Positions 52,433-61,819 are shown, counted from the stretch's first letter. The stretch: DNA of 64,000 nt from Actinomadura sp. WMMA1423 (GCF_006547145.1 NZ_CP041244.1:2976001-3040000); one strand, 5' to 3'. Translations and numbers: made by a program. The notes: generated by a model not told the origin, from the letters alone.

Positions 52433-53041
52433 TCAGGCGTTGAGGAGCAGGAGTTCCGTCCGGATGTTGTTGCGGGCGCGCTCCTCGAAGCGCTCGCGTG
52501 CGGGGGGCGTGTGGAAGAGGCTGGGCAGGGCCAGCAGCCCGTTGAGGACCTCGGCCCGTCCGGCGTGGAAGAACTCGTCGGGGACGAACGCGTACTCCTC
52601 GCGGACGGCGGCGGCGTAGGCGGCGTACTCCTCGGGCTCGGAGCCGAGGACGGCGAGGTCGGCGTCGCAGAGGACCTGCCCGTCGAGGTCGTCCTCCTGC
52701 GGCGCGTGCGCGGCGGTCAGCTCGACGAGCCGGACGACCCGCGCGACGACGGCCTCCGGGAGGTCGGTGTCGGCGAGCATGCGCGCGGCCAGGCGGGCGC
52801 TGCGCTCCTCGTTGTCGGCGCGCTCGGGGTCGTAGACGGCGTCGTGGAACCAGGCGGCGAGGCGGACGGCGTCGGGGTCGCCGGCGTGCCCGGCCAGCTC
52901 GTCCACGAGGTCGAGCACCGCGACCAGGTGCGCGCGGGTGTGGTAGCGGCGGTGCGGCTCCCCGTAGCGCTGGTCGAGCTCGGTCCCGATGTGCCGGGTG
53001 TGGGGCCCCGCCAGAGCCACCCACCGGTCGACAAGGTCCAT
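52433..53041 (-). CDS. HD-domain protein (predicted metal-dependent phosphohydrolase)
   Basis: The 202-residue protein has the HD metal-binding pattern: RYHTRAHL, then WFHDAVYD, with further His/Asp (TAAHAP, LCDADLAVLG). HD proteins hydrolyse nucleotides or phosphate esters. ATG 53041 has AGGATGGG upstream. It is divergent from the siderophore operon but does not share the iron box sequence. Confidence 0.8.
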   Translation of the reverse strand: MDLVDRWVALAGPHTRHIGTELDQRYGEPHRRYHTRAHLVAVLDLVDELAGHAGDPDAVRLAAWFHDAVYDPERADNEERSARLAARMLADTDLPEAVVARVVRLVELTAAHAPQEDDLDGQVLCDADLAVLGSEPEEYAAYAAAVREEYAFVPDEFFHAGRAEVLNGLLALPSLFHTPPARERFEERARNNIRTELLLLNA

Positions 53042-53138
53042 GGACCCATCCTGGCGGATCGGCGGACGGACCGGGACACGCGATGCCATCGTTCTTGCGC
53101 GCGGAGGGCGCCCCGGCCACTATGGTGATCACTGCGAG

Positions 53139-53157
53139 TTAGGCAAGGCTTACCTCA
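53139..53157 (+). promoter_or_regulatory. Iron box (IdeR/DmdR binding site)
   Basis: TTAGGCAAGGCTTACCTCA is a close match to the actinobacterial 19-bp iron box TTAGGTTAGGCTAACCTAA (15 of 19 positions). It lies 19 bp upstream of the GTG start of the siderophore operon, placing it where it would block RNA polymerase when iron is plentiful. A TATGGT at 53121 could be the -10. Confidence 0.85.
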
Positions 53158-53176
53158 CTCACTGGAAGGGCCGGTC

Positions 53177-54337
53177 GTGGCCGCCTCTGTCTACCTGATC
53201 GCCGGGAAGGCGACCGACTCGGTGACGCACGGGTTCCTGCCCGCCGCCGCGCGCCTGGGCCTCGACGTCGTGCTCCTCACCGACCGTCCCGCCGCCCACG
53301 ACGCCGGCGTGCCGGTGGCCGAGTGCGACGTCTCCGACTTCCGCGACGTCATCGCGTGCATCGCGGACATCTCCGCACGGACGGGACGCGGGCCCGCCGC
53401 CGTCTTCTCCAACAGCGACTTCCTCCAGGCGCCCGCCGCGCTGGCGGCCGAGTACTTCGGGCTGCCCGCCAAGGACTGGCGGGCGGCGACCCGCGCGAAG
53501 AACAAGGCGCTCATGCGGCGGCACCTGGCGCCCCTCGACCCGGTCTTCTCGGCGGACGCCGCGCGGGTCCCGGCGGACGCGCCGTACCCGCTCGTCCTCA
53601 AGCCGCGCGAGGGCGTGGCGAGCGAGGACGTCTTCCTGGTCCGCGACGCCGGGGAGCTCGCCGCCCGGGTCGAGGAGGTCGGAGCCCGCCGCGGCGATCC
53701 GCTGGTGGCCGAGGAGTACCTGCCGGGGCGCCTCCACACGCTGGAGACGCTGGGCGACGGGAGGGAGCTGCGCGTGCTGGGGTCGTTCCGCACGACGCTC
53801 TCGCCGCCGCCGTTCTTCGTCGAGGAGCGCCTCGAGTGGGCGCCTCCGCCGCCGGAGACGGCGCAGGTCCTGGCCCAGCTGGAGGCGCTGGGCGTCGGCT
53901 TCGGGGCCTGCCACACCGAGTTCGTGGTCCACGAGGGGCGCGCCCGGGTCATCGAGGTCAACTACCGGCTGATCGGCGACCACTGCGACTTCCTGCTGGC
54001 CGACCTGCTCGGCCTCCCGCTCTTCGAGGAGATCCTGCGGGTCCACCTCGGCGCGGCCCTGCCGGGGTGGGAGGTCCCCCGTCCGCGCCATGCCGTCGCC
54101 GAGCCGGTCATCGCCGAGCGCTCAGGCACGCTCAGGGCGGCTCCCGGCCCCCTGCGCCTGGACGACGGCGACGTGCGGCTGGCGTACCGTCCGCAGCGGG
54201 AGGTGGGCGACACCGTCGCGCTCACCCGCACCAACCGCGACTACCTGGGCACCGTGCGGGCCATCGGCCCCGGGCCCGAGGAGGTGGACGCCGCCCTGGC
54301 GCGGTTCCGGGCGGCCCACGACTGGACGATCGCGTGA
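53177..54337 (+). CDS. ATP-grasp ligase of siderophore biosynthesis (PvsA-like)
   Basis: The 386-residue ATP-grasp protein has a nucleotide-binding Lys in PLVLKPREGVASEDVF, VAEEYLPGRLHTLE and the metal-binding Glu/Asn region RVIEVNYRLIGDHCD. ATP-grasp enzymes join a carboxylate to an amine through an acyl-phosphate. In vibrioferrin synthesis PvsA plays this part. It starts at GTG 53177, the first gene after the iron box, and its stop overlaps the next start (GTGA). Confidence 0.88.
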   Translation: MAASVYLIAGKATDSVTHGFLPAAARLGLDVVLLTDRPAAHDAGVPVAECDVSDFRDVIACIADISARTGRGPAAVFSNSDFLQAPAALAAEYFGLPAKDWRAATRAKNKALMRRHLAPLDPVFSADAARVPADAPYPLVLKPREGVASEDVFLVRDAGELAARVEEVGARRGDPLVAEEYLPGRLHTLETLGDGRELRVLGSFRTTLSPPPFFVEERLEWAPPPPETAQVLAQLEALGVGFGACHTEFVVHEGRARVIEVNYRLIGDHCDFLLADLLGLPLFEEILRVHLGAALPGWEVPRPRHAVAEPVIAERSGTLRAAPGPLRLDDGDVRLAYRPQREVGDTVALTRTNRDYLGTVRAIGPGPEEVDAALARFRAAHDWTIA

Positions 54338-55923
54338 CGGGGGACGACGTCGAAGGCCCGCTCGCGGCCCGTGTCCTGGACGCTTTGCTGAGAGAGGACT
54401 ACGGCGGCCTGAGGCGATTCATCCGCGGCCACGCGCTGAAGCTTCCTGGCCGATCCGTGCGTCTCGTGGAAGCCCGGCCCGCTTTTCTCTCAGAACTCGT
54501 CGTGGACCCTGGGCAGAGTTTGCGGTTGAGCGACGTCTTCCATGCCGTCCATGTGGTGGCGGACCCGCGCGACGACACGGCGGCGTTCGAGCGCGAGTGC
54601 CGTGAAGCCCTGGCGACCATCAAGCTGCACGACGACGCGCGCCCGGCCGTCCACCGGCGGCTGGGACGCCTGCCGGCCGGGCTGCGAACGGGCCCAGGCA
54701 CGTTCTACGAGGCGCTGGCGGCCTACAACGACCATCCCGTGCACCCGACCGGGCGGAGCCGCTCCGGGCTGTCCCAGGCGGACCTGAGCCGCTACGCGCC
54801 CGAGTTCGCTCCGTCGTTCCCGCTGCGCTGGGCGGCCGTACGGAACGCGACGCTGGCCGGGCCCCTTCCCGAGTGGTGGCCCGCTCCGTCCGACGTGGGC
54901 CTGCGCGTGACGGAGGCGGCCCCGGCGGAGGCGCTGTTCCCCGTCCACCCGCTGGCGGTGCGGGAGGTGCGGTCCCAGCCCGGCGCCCTCCTCGCGCCCG
55001 ACCCCTACCTCCAGGTCGCACCGACCCTCTCCATGCGGACGGTCACGGCGGCGCCCCTCGCCCATCTGAAGATGCCGCTGCCGACGAGCACCCTCGGCCT
55101 CCGCAACCGGCGCACCATCATGCCCGGCACGCTTCCGGACGGCGCGCTCGTCGAACGGATCCTGCGCCAGGTGCTCTTGAACGAGCCGGGGCTTCCGGTC
55201 CTTCTCGCCGACGAGCAGACCTACGGCCACGCCGACGACCCGCTCCTCGGCTATCTGGTGCGGCGTTTCCCTCCGGAGGTGGCGCGCGCGCACGTCGTCC
55301 CCGTAGCGGCCCTGCTCGCCGCGGCACCGGACGGTGGTTACGTCATCGAACGCTGGGACGTCGAAGAGCTTTTCAGCGCCTACCTGTCGGCGCTGCTCTC
55401 CTGGAACGTCACGCTGTTCCGGTACGGCATCGCGCTTGAGGCGCACCAGCAGAACGTGGCGCTCGTCTTGGACGAGGCCCCGCTTCGCCTCCTCGTGAAG
55501 GACAACGACGGCGCGCTCATCGACCCGTCCCGGTTGCGGGAGCGCGTCCCGCCCTCCGCTGGCACGGACCCCCGCGACCTCGTCGACCGCCGGATGACGA
55601 CGTCCGACCCCGAGGCCCTCGCCCGCGTCTTCGTCACGATCACGCTGCACCTGTGCGCCGCGGCGCCCGCCCTCGGCCTGGCGGAGCGGGGGCTGCTGCC
55701 CTGGCGCACCGGGCACCGGCTGCTCCGCGAGCGGCTGGACGAGGCGCTCGGGCCTGACGACGCGTTCCTGCGCTCCCGCACGCTCGACGCCGGCACGCTG
55801 CCCGGCAAGGCCATGGTCACCGCCGGGACCCTCGTCGACAAGGCGAGGACCGGCGCGGCCGACATCAACAAGCACTACGGCCCGCCGGGGCCCAACTACC
55901 TACGGGACACGACGTGCTGCTGA
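54334..55923 (+). CDS. NIS siderophore synthetase (IucA/IucC family), first
   Basis: The 529-residue NRPS-independent synthetase couples citrate or a similar acid to an amine or alcohol by adenylation. Family motifs: DHPVHPTGRSRSGLS, APTLSMRT, LKMPLPTSTLGLRNRR, EAHQQN and KDNDGALID. It is probably a PvsB/PvsD-type enzyme. GTG 54334 overlaps the ATP-grasp stop by 4 nt. The final residues overlap the following NIS gene by 10 bp. Confidence 0.92.
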   Translation: MTGDDVEGPLAARVLDALLREDYGGLRRFIRGHALKLPGRSVRLVEARPAFLSELVVDPGQSLRLSDVFHAVHVVADPRDDTAAFERECREALATIKLHDDARPAVHRRLGRLPAGLRTGPGTFYEALAAYNDHPVHPTGRSRSGLSQADLSRYAPEFAPSFPLRWAAVRNATLAGPLPEWWPAPSDVGLRVTEAAPAEALFPVHPLAVREVRSQPGALLAPDPYLQVAPTLSMRTVTAAPLAHLKMPLPTSTLGLRNRRTIMPGTLPDGALVERILRQVLLNEPGLPVLLADEQTYGHADDPLLGYLVRRFPPEVARAHVVPVAALLAAAPDGGYVIERWDVEELFSAYLSALLSWNVTLFRYGIALEAHQQNVALVLDEAPLRLLVKDNDGALIDPSRLRERVPPSAGTDPRDLVDRRMTTSDPEALARVFVTITLHLCAAAPALGLAERGLLPWRTGHRLLRERLDEALGPDDAFLRSRTLDAGTLPGKAMVTAGTLVDKARTGAADINKHYGPPGPNYLRDTTCC

Positions 55924-57512
55924 CAGGACCGGCCGTCACGGCCGACGACGCCACCTCGACCGCGCTGCTCAACTGCCTGATCCGGGAGGTGTGCGCACCC
56001 GAGCAGCAGGTCTGGCCGGACGGCGGCCGCCTCATGTTCCGGCTCCCCCGCGCGGGGGTGGTGCTGCGCGCGGGCCTGGCCCGCCCCCTGGCCGCCGCCC
56101 CCCGCTTGGCGCCGCCCTACGAGGAGCACCGCGAGGACGAGTGGATACCGGCCTCCTGGAACAGGCTGGCGAACCTCGTCGCGGGCGAACTGGAACTCGC
56201 GACGGGCCACCCGAATCCGGAGTTCCTCGCCCAGGTCGACGACAGCCACGCCGCGCTCGCCGCCATCCTCGCCGCCAGAGGCGGAGCCTCCGGTGACGAC
56301 TACATCGATTCAGAGCAGTCCCTTGTGGCGGGGCATCGCTTCCACCCGTCTCCCAAGGCACGCCAGGGTTCGCCGCAGGAATGGCTCCCCTACGCGCCTG
56401 AGACGAGGGCCCGATTCCGTCCGCTGTGGCTCGCCGTCCCCGAGCACCTCGTCGCGGAGGAGGGGGACGTGGACGCCTTCACGTCCCTGGAGGAGCACGG
56501 CCCCCCGGTGCCCCCTGGACGTCGGCTGCTTCCCGTCCATCCGTGGCAGTTCTCGTTGCTGGCGGACAACCCCGTCCTGCGGAAGGCCCTGGCGAACGGG
56601 TCGCTGCTCAACCTCGGCCCCTCCGAACTGGAGGCGGTGCCCACGTCGTCCGTCCGTACCGCGTACATCCCGGACGCCGACGTGTTCTGCAAGTTCAGCC
56701 TGGATGTGCGCATCACCAACTGCGTCCGCAAGAACGCCTGGTACGAGCTGACCGGGGCGATGACCCTGAACGGGCTACTGCCGCCCATCCTGGAGAAGCT
56801 GGACGCCACGTTCCTCAGGGAGCCCGCCTACCGAAGCGTCGCCCTCCCCGATCGACGCCTATATGAGGGCCTGGGCGTGATCCTGCGCCAGGGTGTCGCC
56901 AGCCTTCCCGGCACACCTCTCCTTGCAGGCGCCCTGACCGATCCCTGCAACGCCCTCCTCGCCGGGCTGCCCGCACTGTCCGCCCCGGACAGCGCCCATG
57001 AATGGTGGGACGCATACGTATCCCGCGTCGCACCGCCCGTACTGGGCGCCTATCTGGACCACGGCGTCGTCCTGGAGCCCCATCTGCAGAACGTCCTCGT
57101 CTGCGTCGACGCCGACGGCATGCCCGTCCAAGCCGTGTTCCGCGACATGGAGGGCACCAAACTGACCGCCGGCCAATGGGACCTCTCCCACCTCCCCTCC
57201 CGCGTGGCCGAGAGCCTCACCTATGCCCCCGACCAGGGTTGGAACCGCGTCGTCTACTGCCTCCTGGTCAACCACCTCAGCGAGGTGGCCGCCGCCGTGG
57301 CCGACCTCCACCCGTCCTTGGACGGGACGCTCTGGCGCTCGGCGCGCGAGCACTTCGCCGCCCACGACCGACATCCGCAGGTGAGGGCCCTGCTGGCCGG
57401 AGTCCCGCTGCCCGCCAAGGCGAACCTCCGCACCCGCTGGTCCCGGACGGCCGACCGCGGCGCCGCCTACGTCCCCGTCCCCAACCCGCTCGCCGCGCCC
57501 CGACCGCTGTGA
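55914..57512 (+). CDS. NIS siderophore synthetase (IucA/IucC family), second
   Basis: The 532-residue NIS synthetase has HRFHPSPKARQG, VPTSSVRT, KFSLDVRITNCVRKN, LEPHLQN and RDMEGTKL, a fuller consensus than the first synthetase. Two NIS enzymes imply two condensations at different carboxylates. GTG 55914 overlaps the previous gene by 10 bp. Its stop overlaps the decarboxylase start (GTGA). Confidence 0.93.
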   Translation: MLLTGPAVTADDATSTALLNCLIREVCAPEQQVWPDGGRLMFRLPRAGVVLRAGLARPLAAAPRLAPPYEEHREDEWIPASWNRLANLVAGELELATGHPNPEFLAQVDDSHAALAAILAARGGASGDDYIDSEQSLVAGHRFHPSPKARQGSPQEWLPYAPETRARFRPLWLAVPEHLVAEEGDVDAFTSLEEHGPPVPPGRRLLPVHPWQFSLLADNPVLRKALANGSLLNLGPSELEAVPTSSVRTAYIPDADVFCKFSLDVRITNCVRKNAWYELTGAMTLNGLLPPILEKLDATFLREPAYRSVALPDRRLYEGLGVILRQGVASLPGTPLLAGALTDPCNALLAGLPALSAPDSAHEWWDAYVSRVAPPVLGAYLDHGVVLEPHLQNVLVCVDADGMPVQAVFRDMEGTKLTAGQWDLSHLPSRVAESLTYAPDQGWNRVVYCLLVNHLSEVAAAVADLHPSLDGTLWRSAREHFAAHDRHPQVRALLAGVPLPAKANLRTRWSRTADRGAAYVPVPNPLAAPRPL

Positions 57513-58594
57513 ACGAGTTCGCGCTGAACCTCGACCGGTACCCGGCCTACGTCTACGACCTGCCCGGCCTCGACGCCCACGTCCGCGGCATACGCGCCGC
57601 GCTCCCCGGCACGGAGGTCTTCTACGCGGCCAAAGCCAATCCGGACGCCGAGATCCTCCGTACCGTCGCGCCCCACGTGGACGGCATCGAGGTGTCGTCC
57701 GGCGGCGAACTCGCCCATGTCCGCGAGACGCTCCCCGGCAAACCCGTCGCGTTCGGCGGCCCCGGGAAGACCGACGACGAACTGGCCCTGGCGCGCACGC
57801 TCAAGGCCGAACGGATCCACGTGGAGAGCCCGAACGAGCCGGCCCGCCTCGCCGCCCTCGGCCCCGCCGACGTCCTCCTCCGCGCGAACCTGCCCGCGCA
57901 CGTGCCGAATGCCGCCCTCACCATGAGCGGCCCATTCGGCATGGACGAAGACGCTCTCGACCATTGCGCCCGCCTCTTGGCCGACCACCCCCACCTCACG
58001 CTCCGGGGCGTCCACGCCCACCTGGCCTCCGGCCTGGACGCGCCGACCATGCTCGACCTGGCCCACCGGATAGCGGAATGGGCGATCCCCTGGCTGCGCG
58101 CCCGGGGTGTGGACGAGCCCGAACTGAACGTCGGCGGCGGGATGGCGGTGGACTACACCTCCCCTGAAACCCGCTTCGACTGGCAGGCCTACGGGACGGG
58201 CCTTACCGACATCCCCGCGAAGGTCCGCATCGAGCCTGGACGGGCGTTGACCGCCTACCACGGCTGGTACGTCACCGACGTCCTGGACGTGAAGACCACG
58301 CGAGGCGAGACCTACGTCGTGCTCAGAGGCGGCACGCACCATCTGAGGACCCCCGTGACGAAGGGCCACGACCAGCCGTTCAAGGTCCTGACCGCCGCGA
58401 CCGGCCCGCGGCGCCCGGCGACCCTGGTGGGCCAGCTCTGCACCCCGAAGGACGTCTTCGCGCGCGGCGTCCCCGTCCCGCCCCTGTCCCGAGGCGACGT
58501 CATCGCCTTCACCATGGCGGGCGCCTACGCCTGGAACATCTCCCACCACGACTTCCTCATGCACCCGAAACCGGCCTTCCACTACAGGCGCTGA
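57509..58594 (+). CDS. PLP-dependent decarboxylase (PvsE/SbnH-like)
   Basis: This 361-residue fold-type III (alanine-racemase-like) decarboxylase has the PLP Lys in YAAKANP, GGELAH, HAHLASG, GGGMAVDY, EPGRAL and the dimer-interface Cys/Asp in GQLCTPKDVF. In PvsE and SbnH the enzyme decarboxylates an amino-acid unit after it has been coupled to citrate. It is last in the operon and coupled by GTGA. Alternative: a DAP or ornithine decarboxylase, less likely in this setting. Confidence 0.9.
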   Translation: MNEFALNLDRYPAYVYDLPGLDAHVRGIRAALPGTEVFYAAKANPDAEILRTVAPHVDGIEVSSGGELAHVRETLPGKPVAFGGPGKTDDELALARTLKAERIHVESPNEPARLAALGPADVLLRANLPAHVPNAALTMSGPFGMDEDALDHCARLLADHPHLTLRGVHAHLASGLDAPTMLDLAHRIAEWAIPWLRARGVDEPELNVGGGMAVDYTSPETRFDWQAYGTGLTDIPAKVRIEPGRALTAYHGWYVTDVLDVKTTRGETYVVLRGGTHHLRTPVTKGHDQPFKVLTAATGPRRPATLVGQLCTPKDVFARGVPVPPLSRGDVIAFTMAGAYAWNISHHDFLMHPKPAFHYRR

Positions 58595-58608
58595 CCAGAC
58601 GCCGCCTG

Positions 58609-59247
58609 TCAGCGGCGAGGTTCCCCGTACCAGCGCCAGGACGTGACGCGCGGGCGGCCGGGGATGTCGCCGCGGCCGGTGGCCCACAGCAGGGTCCTCC
58701 AGGGGTCGGTGTCCTGCGGCGCGTCCGGGAACAGGCGTCCCAGCACGCGGGCGCACAGGTCGGCGGGCGGCTCCCAGGGCAGCCCCAGCCCGGTCGCCAG
58801 GTCGTACATGTGGACGACGGCCTCCACGATCCCCATGGCGGCGAACCCCTCGGCGTCAGCGGCGCCGAAGACGTGGTGCGCGCGGACGTCCGGGGCCGTG
58901 CAGCGGACCACGGCGGACAGCATCCCGCCGCACGCGTCGAGGACCTGGAGCAGCCCGGCGGGCCCGGCGTCCCGGTCCGCGTGGATCGCGTTGGCCGGTC
59001 CGCCGGGCCGCCTGCTCTCCCACACGAACGGCACCTCGTCGTCCATCGGCGGCGTCCTCGGCGCGAGCTGGGCCGCGTAGGCGAACAGGTCGTCGCTGAG
59101 GTGCTCGACCGTCTCCCAGCAGTCCCATTCGAGGGACCCGGCCTTCGCCTCCCACGCCCGCGGTGGAGCCTCCCGGAGCGTGGCGACGGCCATTCGCACG
59201 GCGAGGTCGAGATCGTCTGCGGTCACGGGCGCGGTCGGATGCGGCAT
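58609..59247 (-). CDS. Mycothiol-dependent maleylpyruvate isomerase-family protein
   Basis: The 212-residue four-helix DinB-like protein has the N-terminal ...AWEAKAGSLEWDCWETVEHLSDDLF segment; the first metal His is in TVEHL and others follow (VHMYDLATGLGLPW). The family uses mycothiol as cofactor or thiol, though most members have no proven function. It converges on the siderophore decarboxylase with a 14-bp gap. Confidence 0.75.
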   Translation of the reverse strand: MPHPTAPVTADDLDLAVRMAVATLREAPPRAWEAKAGSLEWDCWETVEHLSDDLFAYAAQLAPRTPPMDDEVPFVWESRRPGGPANAIHADRDAGPAGLLQVLDACGGMLSAVVRCTAPDVRAHHVFGAADAEGFAAMGIVEAVVHMYDLATGLGLPWEPPADLCARVLGRLFPDAPQDTDPWRTLLWATGRGDIPGRPRVTSWRWYGEPRR

Positions 59248-59275
59248 GGCCCGACGCTACTCGATCATCGCCGTA

Positions 59276-60130
59276 TCAGCCGCCCATGGGAGCGGCGGTC
59301 CCGCTCACGCTGATCCCGGTGTCGCCGGAGGGGACGTCGACCAGCAGCCGGCTGGGACGGCCCATGTCCTCTCCCTGGCGGACGGTGATCCGGGCCGGCG
59401 GCTCGACGAGGCCGAGCGCCCGCAGGTAGCCGCCGAGGGCCGCCGCGGCGGCGCCGGTCGCCGGGTCCTCCACCACACCGCCCGGCGGGAACGGGTCGCG
59501 CGCGTGGAAGAGGGTCTCGCTCTCCCGCCAGACGAGGTGGACGGTCGTCCAGCCGCGGCGCGCCATGAGCCCGCCGAGGGCGTCCATGTCGTAGTCGAGG
59601 TCGGCGAGCCGCGCGCGCGTCGACGCGGCGAGGACCGGGTGGTCGTTGCCCGCGTTGGCGATGCGCGGCGGTAGGGCGGGGTCGAGCTCCGCGGCGTCCC
59701 AGCGCAGCGCGTCCAGCAGGGCGGCGAGGTCGGCCTCCTCCAGGTCCCGGACGGTCGGCGGCACGCTCGTGAGGGTGGCGAGGACACGGCCGCCGGCCTC
59801 GCGCGTCTCGACCCCGACCTCCCCCGCCAGGGTGGTCAGGCGCAGGCTCCCGGTCCCCCGGCGCTCGGCCAGGGCGACGGCGGTCGCGATCGTCGCGTGC
59901 CCGCAGAAGGCGACCTCGGCCAGAGGGCTGAAGTAGCGGAGCCGGAACCGCTCGGGCGCGCCTCCCTCGTCCAGGAGGAAGGCCGTCTCGGAGAACCCGA
60001 TCTCGGCGGCGATCTCCTGCATGGTCGCGGCGTCCAGGCCCCGCGCGTCCAGGACGACGCCGGCGGGGTTGCCGCCCCGGCCGTCCACGTCGAAGGCGGT
60101 GTAGCGGAGTGCTTGTGCGATGTCGCTCAT
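59276..60130 (-). CDS. PhzF-family isomerase/epimerase
   Basis: The 284-residue protein has the PhzF fold signatures GNPAGVVL, the catalytic Glu in GFSETAFL, FCGHATIAT and ending VSGTAAP. PhzF-type enzymes are isomerases in phenazine or other pathways. ATG 60130 is the best start; an earlier one at 60166 has no support. It is divergent from a LysR gene, which probably controls it. Confidence 0.9.
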   Translation of the reverse strand: MSDIAQALRYTAFDVDGRGGNPAGVVLDARGLDAATMQEIAAEIGFSETAFLLDEGGAPERFRLRYFSPLAEVAFCGHATIATAVALAERRGTGSLRLTTLAGEVGVETREAGGRVLATLTSVPPTVRDLEEADLAALLDALRWDAAELDPALPPRIANAGNDHPVLAASTRARLADLDYDMDALGGLMARRGWTTVHLVWRESETLFHARDPFPPGGVVEDPATGAAAAALGGYLRALGLVEPPARITVRQGEDMGRPSRLLVDVPSGDTGISVSGTAAPMGG

Positions 60131-60200
60131 GAGAGCAGTCTCCTCGGCCGGTAGCATCGCGTCCAACGATGGTTATTGATGGAAGGCATCGGTTAACTCG

Positions 60201-61100
60201 ATGGACACGCGCCTCCTCACCACCTTCCTCGCGGTCCTGCGCACCGGCGGGATGACCGCCGCCTCGGCGGAGCTCGGCTTCGTGCAGTCCACGGTCACCG
60301 CGCACGTCCAGGCGCTGGAGCGCCTGGCCGGGACGCCGCTGCTCGACCGCCGCCCCGGAGGCGTCTCCCCCACCCGCGCCGGTTCGCTGCTCGCCGAGCA
60401 CGCCAGGGGCATCCTCGACCTCCAGGAGCGGATGCTGGCCGAGGTCACCGCCGCCGCCACCGAGCCGTCCGGGCCGGTGCGGCTCCGGGCGCCGGAGTCG
60501 GTGTGCGCCTACTGGCTCGCGCCCGCCCTACCCGGCCTGCGGGCGGCGCTGCCGGACGTGAGCCTGTCGCTGTTCCCCGCCGACACGAGGACGGCCCTGG
60601 CCACGCTCGCCGACCGCCGGGCCGACCTGGCCCTCGTCCTCGAACCCTCTCCGGCGGCGTCCGGCGCCGACCTGGTCGACCTCGGCGTCCAGCCGCTCTC
60701 GCTCGTCGCGGCGCCGGCCACGCGCCTCCCCCGGCACCGCCCGCTCACCCCGGCGGAACTGGCCGGGGCGGGGGTCCTCCTCCTGGAGGAGGGCTGCTCC
60801 TACAGCGACGAACTCGCCGCCCTCGTCGCCGCGGCCGACCCCGCGGCGAACCCGCCCCGCTTCGGCGGCATCGAGACGGCGAAGCGCTGCGCCGCCGCCG
60901 GCCTCGGCCTGGCGCTGCTGCCGACGGTCACGGTCGCGGGCGAGCTCGCCTCCGGGACGCTCGCCGAACTGCGCCCGCCCGCCGGGCTGTCCCGGCACCG
61001 CCTCTGGCTCGCCGAGCCGTCGTCCCGGTGGCGCTCCCCGGCCGTCCGGGCCGTCCGCGCCGCCCTGATCGAATCGATCACCGGCGACGCCGCGCGCTGA
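60201..61100 (+). CDS. LysR-family regulator
   Basis: The 299-residue regulator has a winged helix-turn-helix (about residues 18-40, GMTAASAELGFVQSTVTAHVQALERLAG) and the LysR effector-binding domain. It is divergent from the PhzF gene. The 70-bp gap holds ATGG/GGTTA repeats that could be its site, but no clear T-N11-A pair was picked out. Confidence 0.9.
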   Translation: MDTRLLTTFLAVLRTGGMTAASAELGFVQSTVTAHVQALERLAGTPLLDRRPGGVSPTRAGSLLAEHARGILDLQERMLAEVTAAATEPSGPVRLRAPESVCAYWLAPALPGLRAALPDVSLSLFPADTRTALATLADRRADLALVLEPSPAASGADLVDLGVQPLSLVAAPATRLPRHRPLTPAELAGAGVLLLEEGCSYSDELAALVAAADPAANPPRFGGIETAKRCAAAGLGLALLPTVTVAGELASGTLAELRPPAGLSRHRLWLAEPSSRWRSPAVRAVRAALIESITGDAAR

Positions 61101-61127
61101 ACCGCCCGCCCGGCGGCGTTACGCGTC

Positions 61128-61700
61128 CTACCGTCCGGTCTTCGCGCGCTCGTAGTGCCGGGCCGCCTTGGCCCGGTTGCCGCACACGGCCATGGAGCAC
61201 CAGCGCCGGGTGCCGTTCTTGGTCGTGTCGTGGAAGTGCAGCACGCAGTTGGGGTGCGCGCAGGGCTTGACCCGTTCGGGACCGGCGGCCATGAGGCGCA
61301 GGTAGTCGGCGGCGGCCAGCCAGGACGGCAGCCACGCGGGGTCGCCGGTCCGCGCGTGCTCTTCCGGCCCGCCGGGCCCGAGCCGGTAGTGCATCGCGCC
61401 GCGTTCCAGGACCTCGTTGAGCGCGTCCATCGACCGCGGGGAGGGGCCCTCGTCCACGAGCCGCAGAAGGATCCCGCGGGTCCGGACGGCGGCGTCGAGC
61501 GTCGCCCTGCCGGCCGCCGCGCGCTCGTCCAGCCCGGCCGAACGCAGCCAGACGGCGAGCCCTTCGGTGGAGTCGAGCAGGTCGTGGTGAGCGCCGTCGT
61601 CGTGCCACCGGGTGTTGAGGAGGTCCAGGCACAACGGCTCCCCGACCAGCGGGCGGGGGTCGGCGGCGTACCGCCGCAGAGATCGATCTTCCGACTGCAC
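61128..61700 (-). CDS. CGNR zinc-finger regulator
   Basis: The 190-residue protein combines an ABATE-type N-terminal ligand domain (LVGEPLCLDLLNT) with the C-terminal CGNR zinc finger: CAHPNC, WCSMAVCGNRAKAARHYER. CGNR proteins are stress-linked transcription factors. It is divergent from the VOC gene, with an inverted repeat and a clear promoter between, so it is the likely regulator of both. Confidence 0.9.
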   Translation of the reverse strand: MQSEDRSLRRYAADPRPLVGEPLCLDLLNTRWHDDGAHHDLLDSTEGLAVWLRSAGLDERAAAGRATLDAAVRTRGILLRLVDEGPSPRSMDALNEVLERGAMHYRLGPGGPEEHARTGDPAWLPSWLAAADYLRLMAAGPERVKPCAHPNCVLHFHDTTKNGTRRWCSMAVCGNRAKAARHYERAKTGR

Positions 61701-61713
61701 CCCTCGATTCTAC

Positions 61714-61735
61714 CCGGCTATCGCGACTTAGCCGG
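61714..61735. promoter_or_regulatory. Inverted repeat, candidate CGNR operator
   Basis: CCGGCTA (61714-61720) and TAGCCGG (61729-61735) are 8 bp apart and immediately precede the -35 of the VOC promoter. A third related half-site, TAGCCAGTT, occurs at 61769-61777, at the predicted transcription start. Confidence 0.55.
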
Positions 61736-61764
61736 TTGACGCCCGCCACCTAACCTCTTATCTT
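61736..61764 (+). promoter_or_regulatory. Sigma-70-type promoter of VOC gene
   Basis: TTGACG (61736-61741) and TATCTT (61759-61764) are exactly 17 bp apart, which is close to the housekeeping consensus. The VOC start codon is about 50 bp downstream of the predicted start of transcription. Confidence 0.65.
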
Positions 61765-61819
61765 CGAATAGCCAGTTAGATCGACGCCGGGCGCGACGCC
61801 CGGGTTTGCGAGGTGTGTC

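Noticed and set aside
53177..58594. Staphyloferrin B (Sbn-type) assignment of the siderophore operon
   Set aside because: SbnA/SbnB (diaminopropionate synthesis) are absent and an ATP-grasp gene is present, which fits the Pvs type better; not fully excluded if those genes lie elsewhere.
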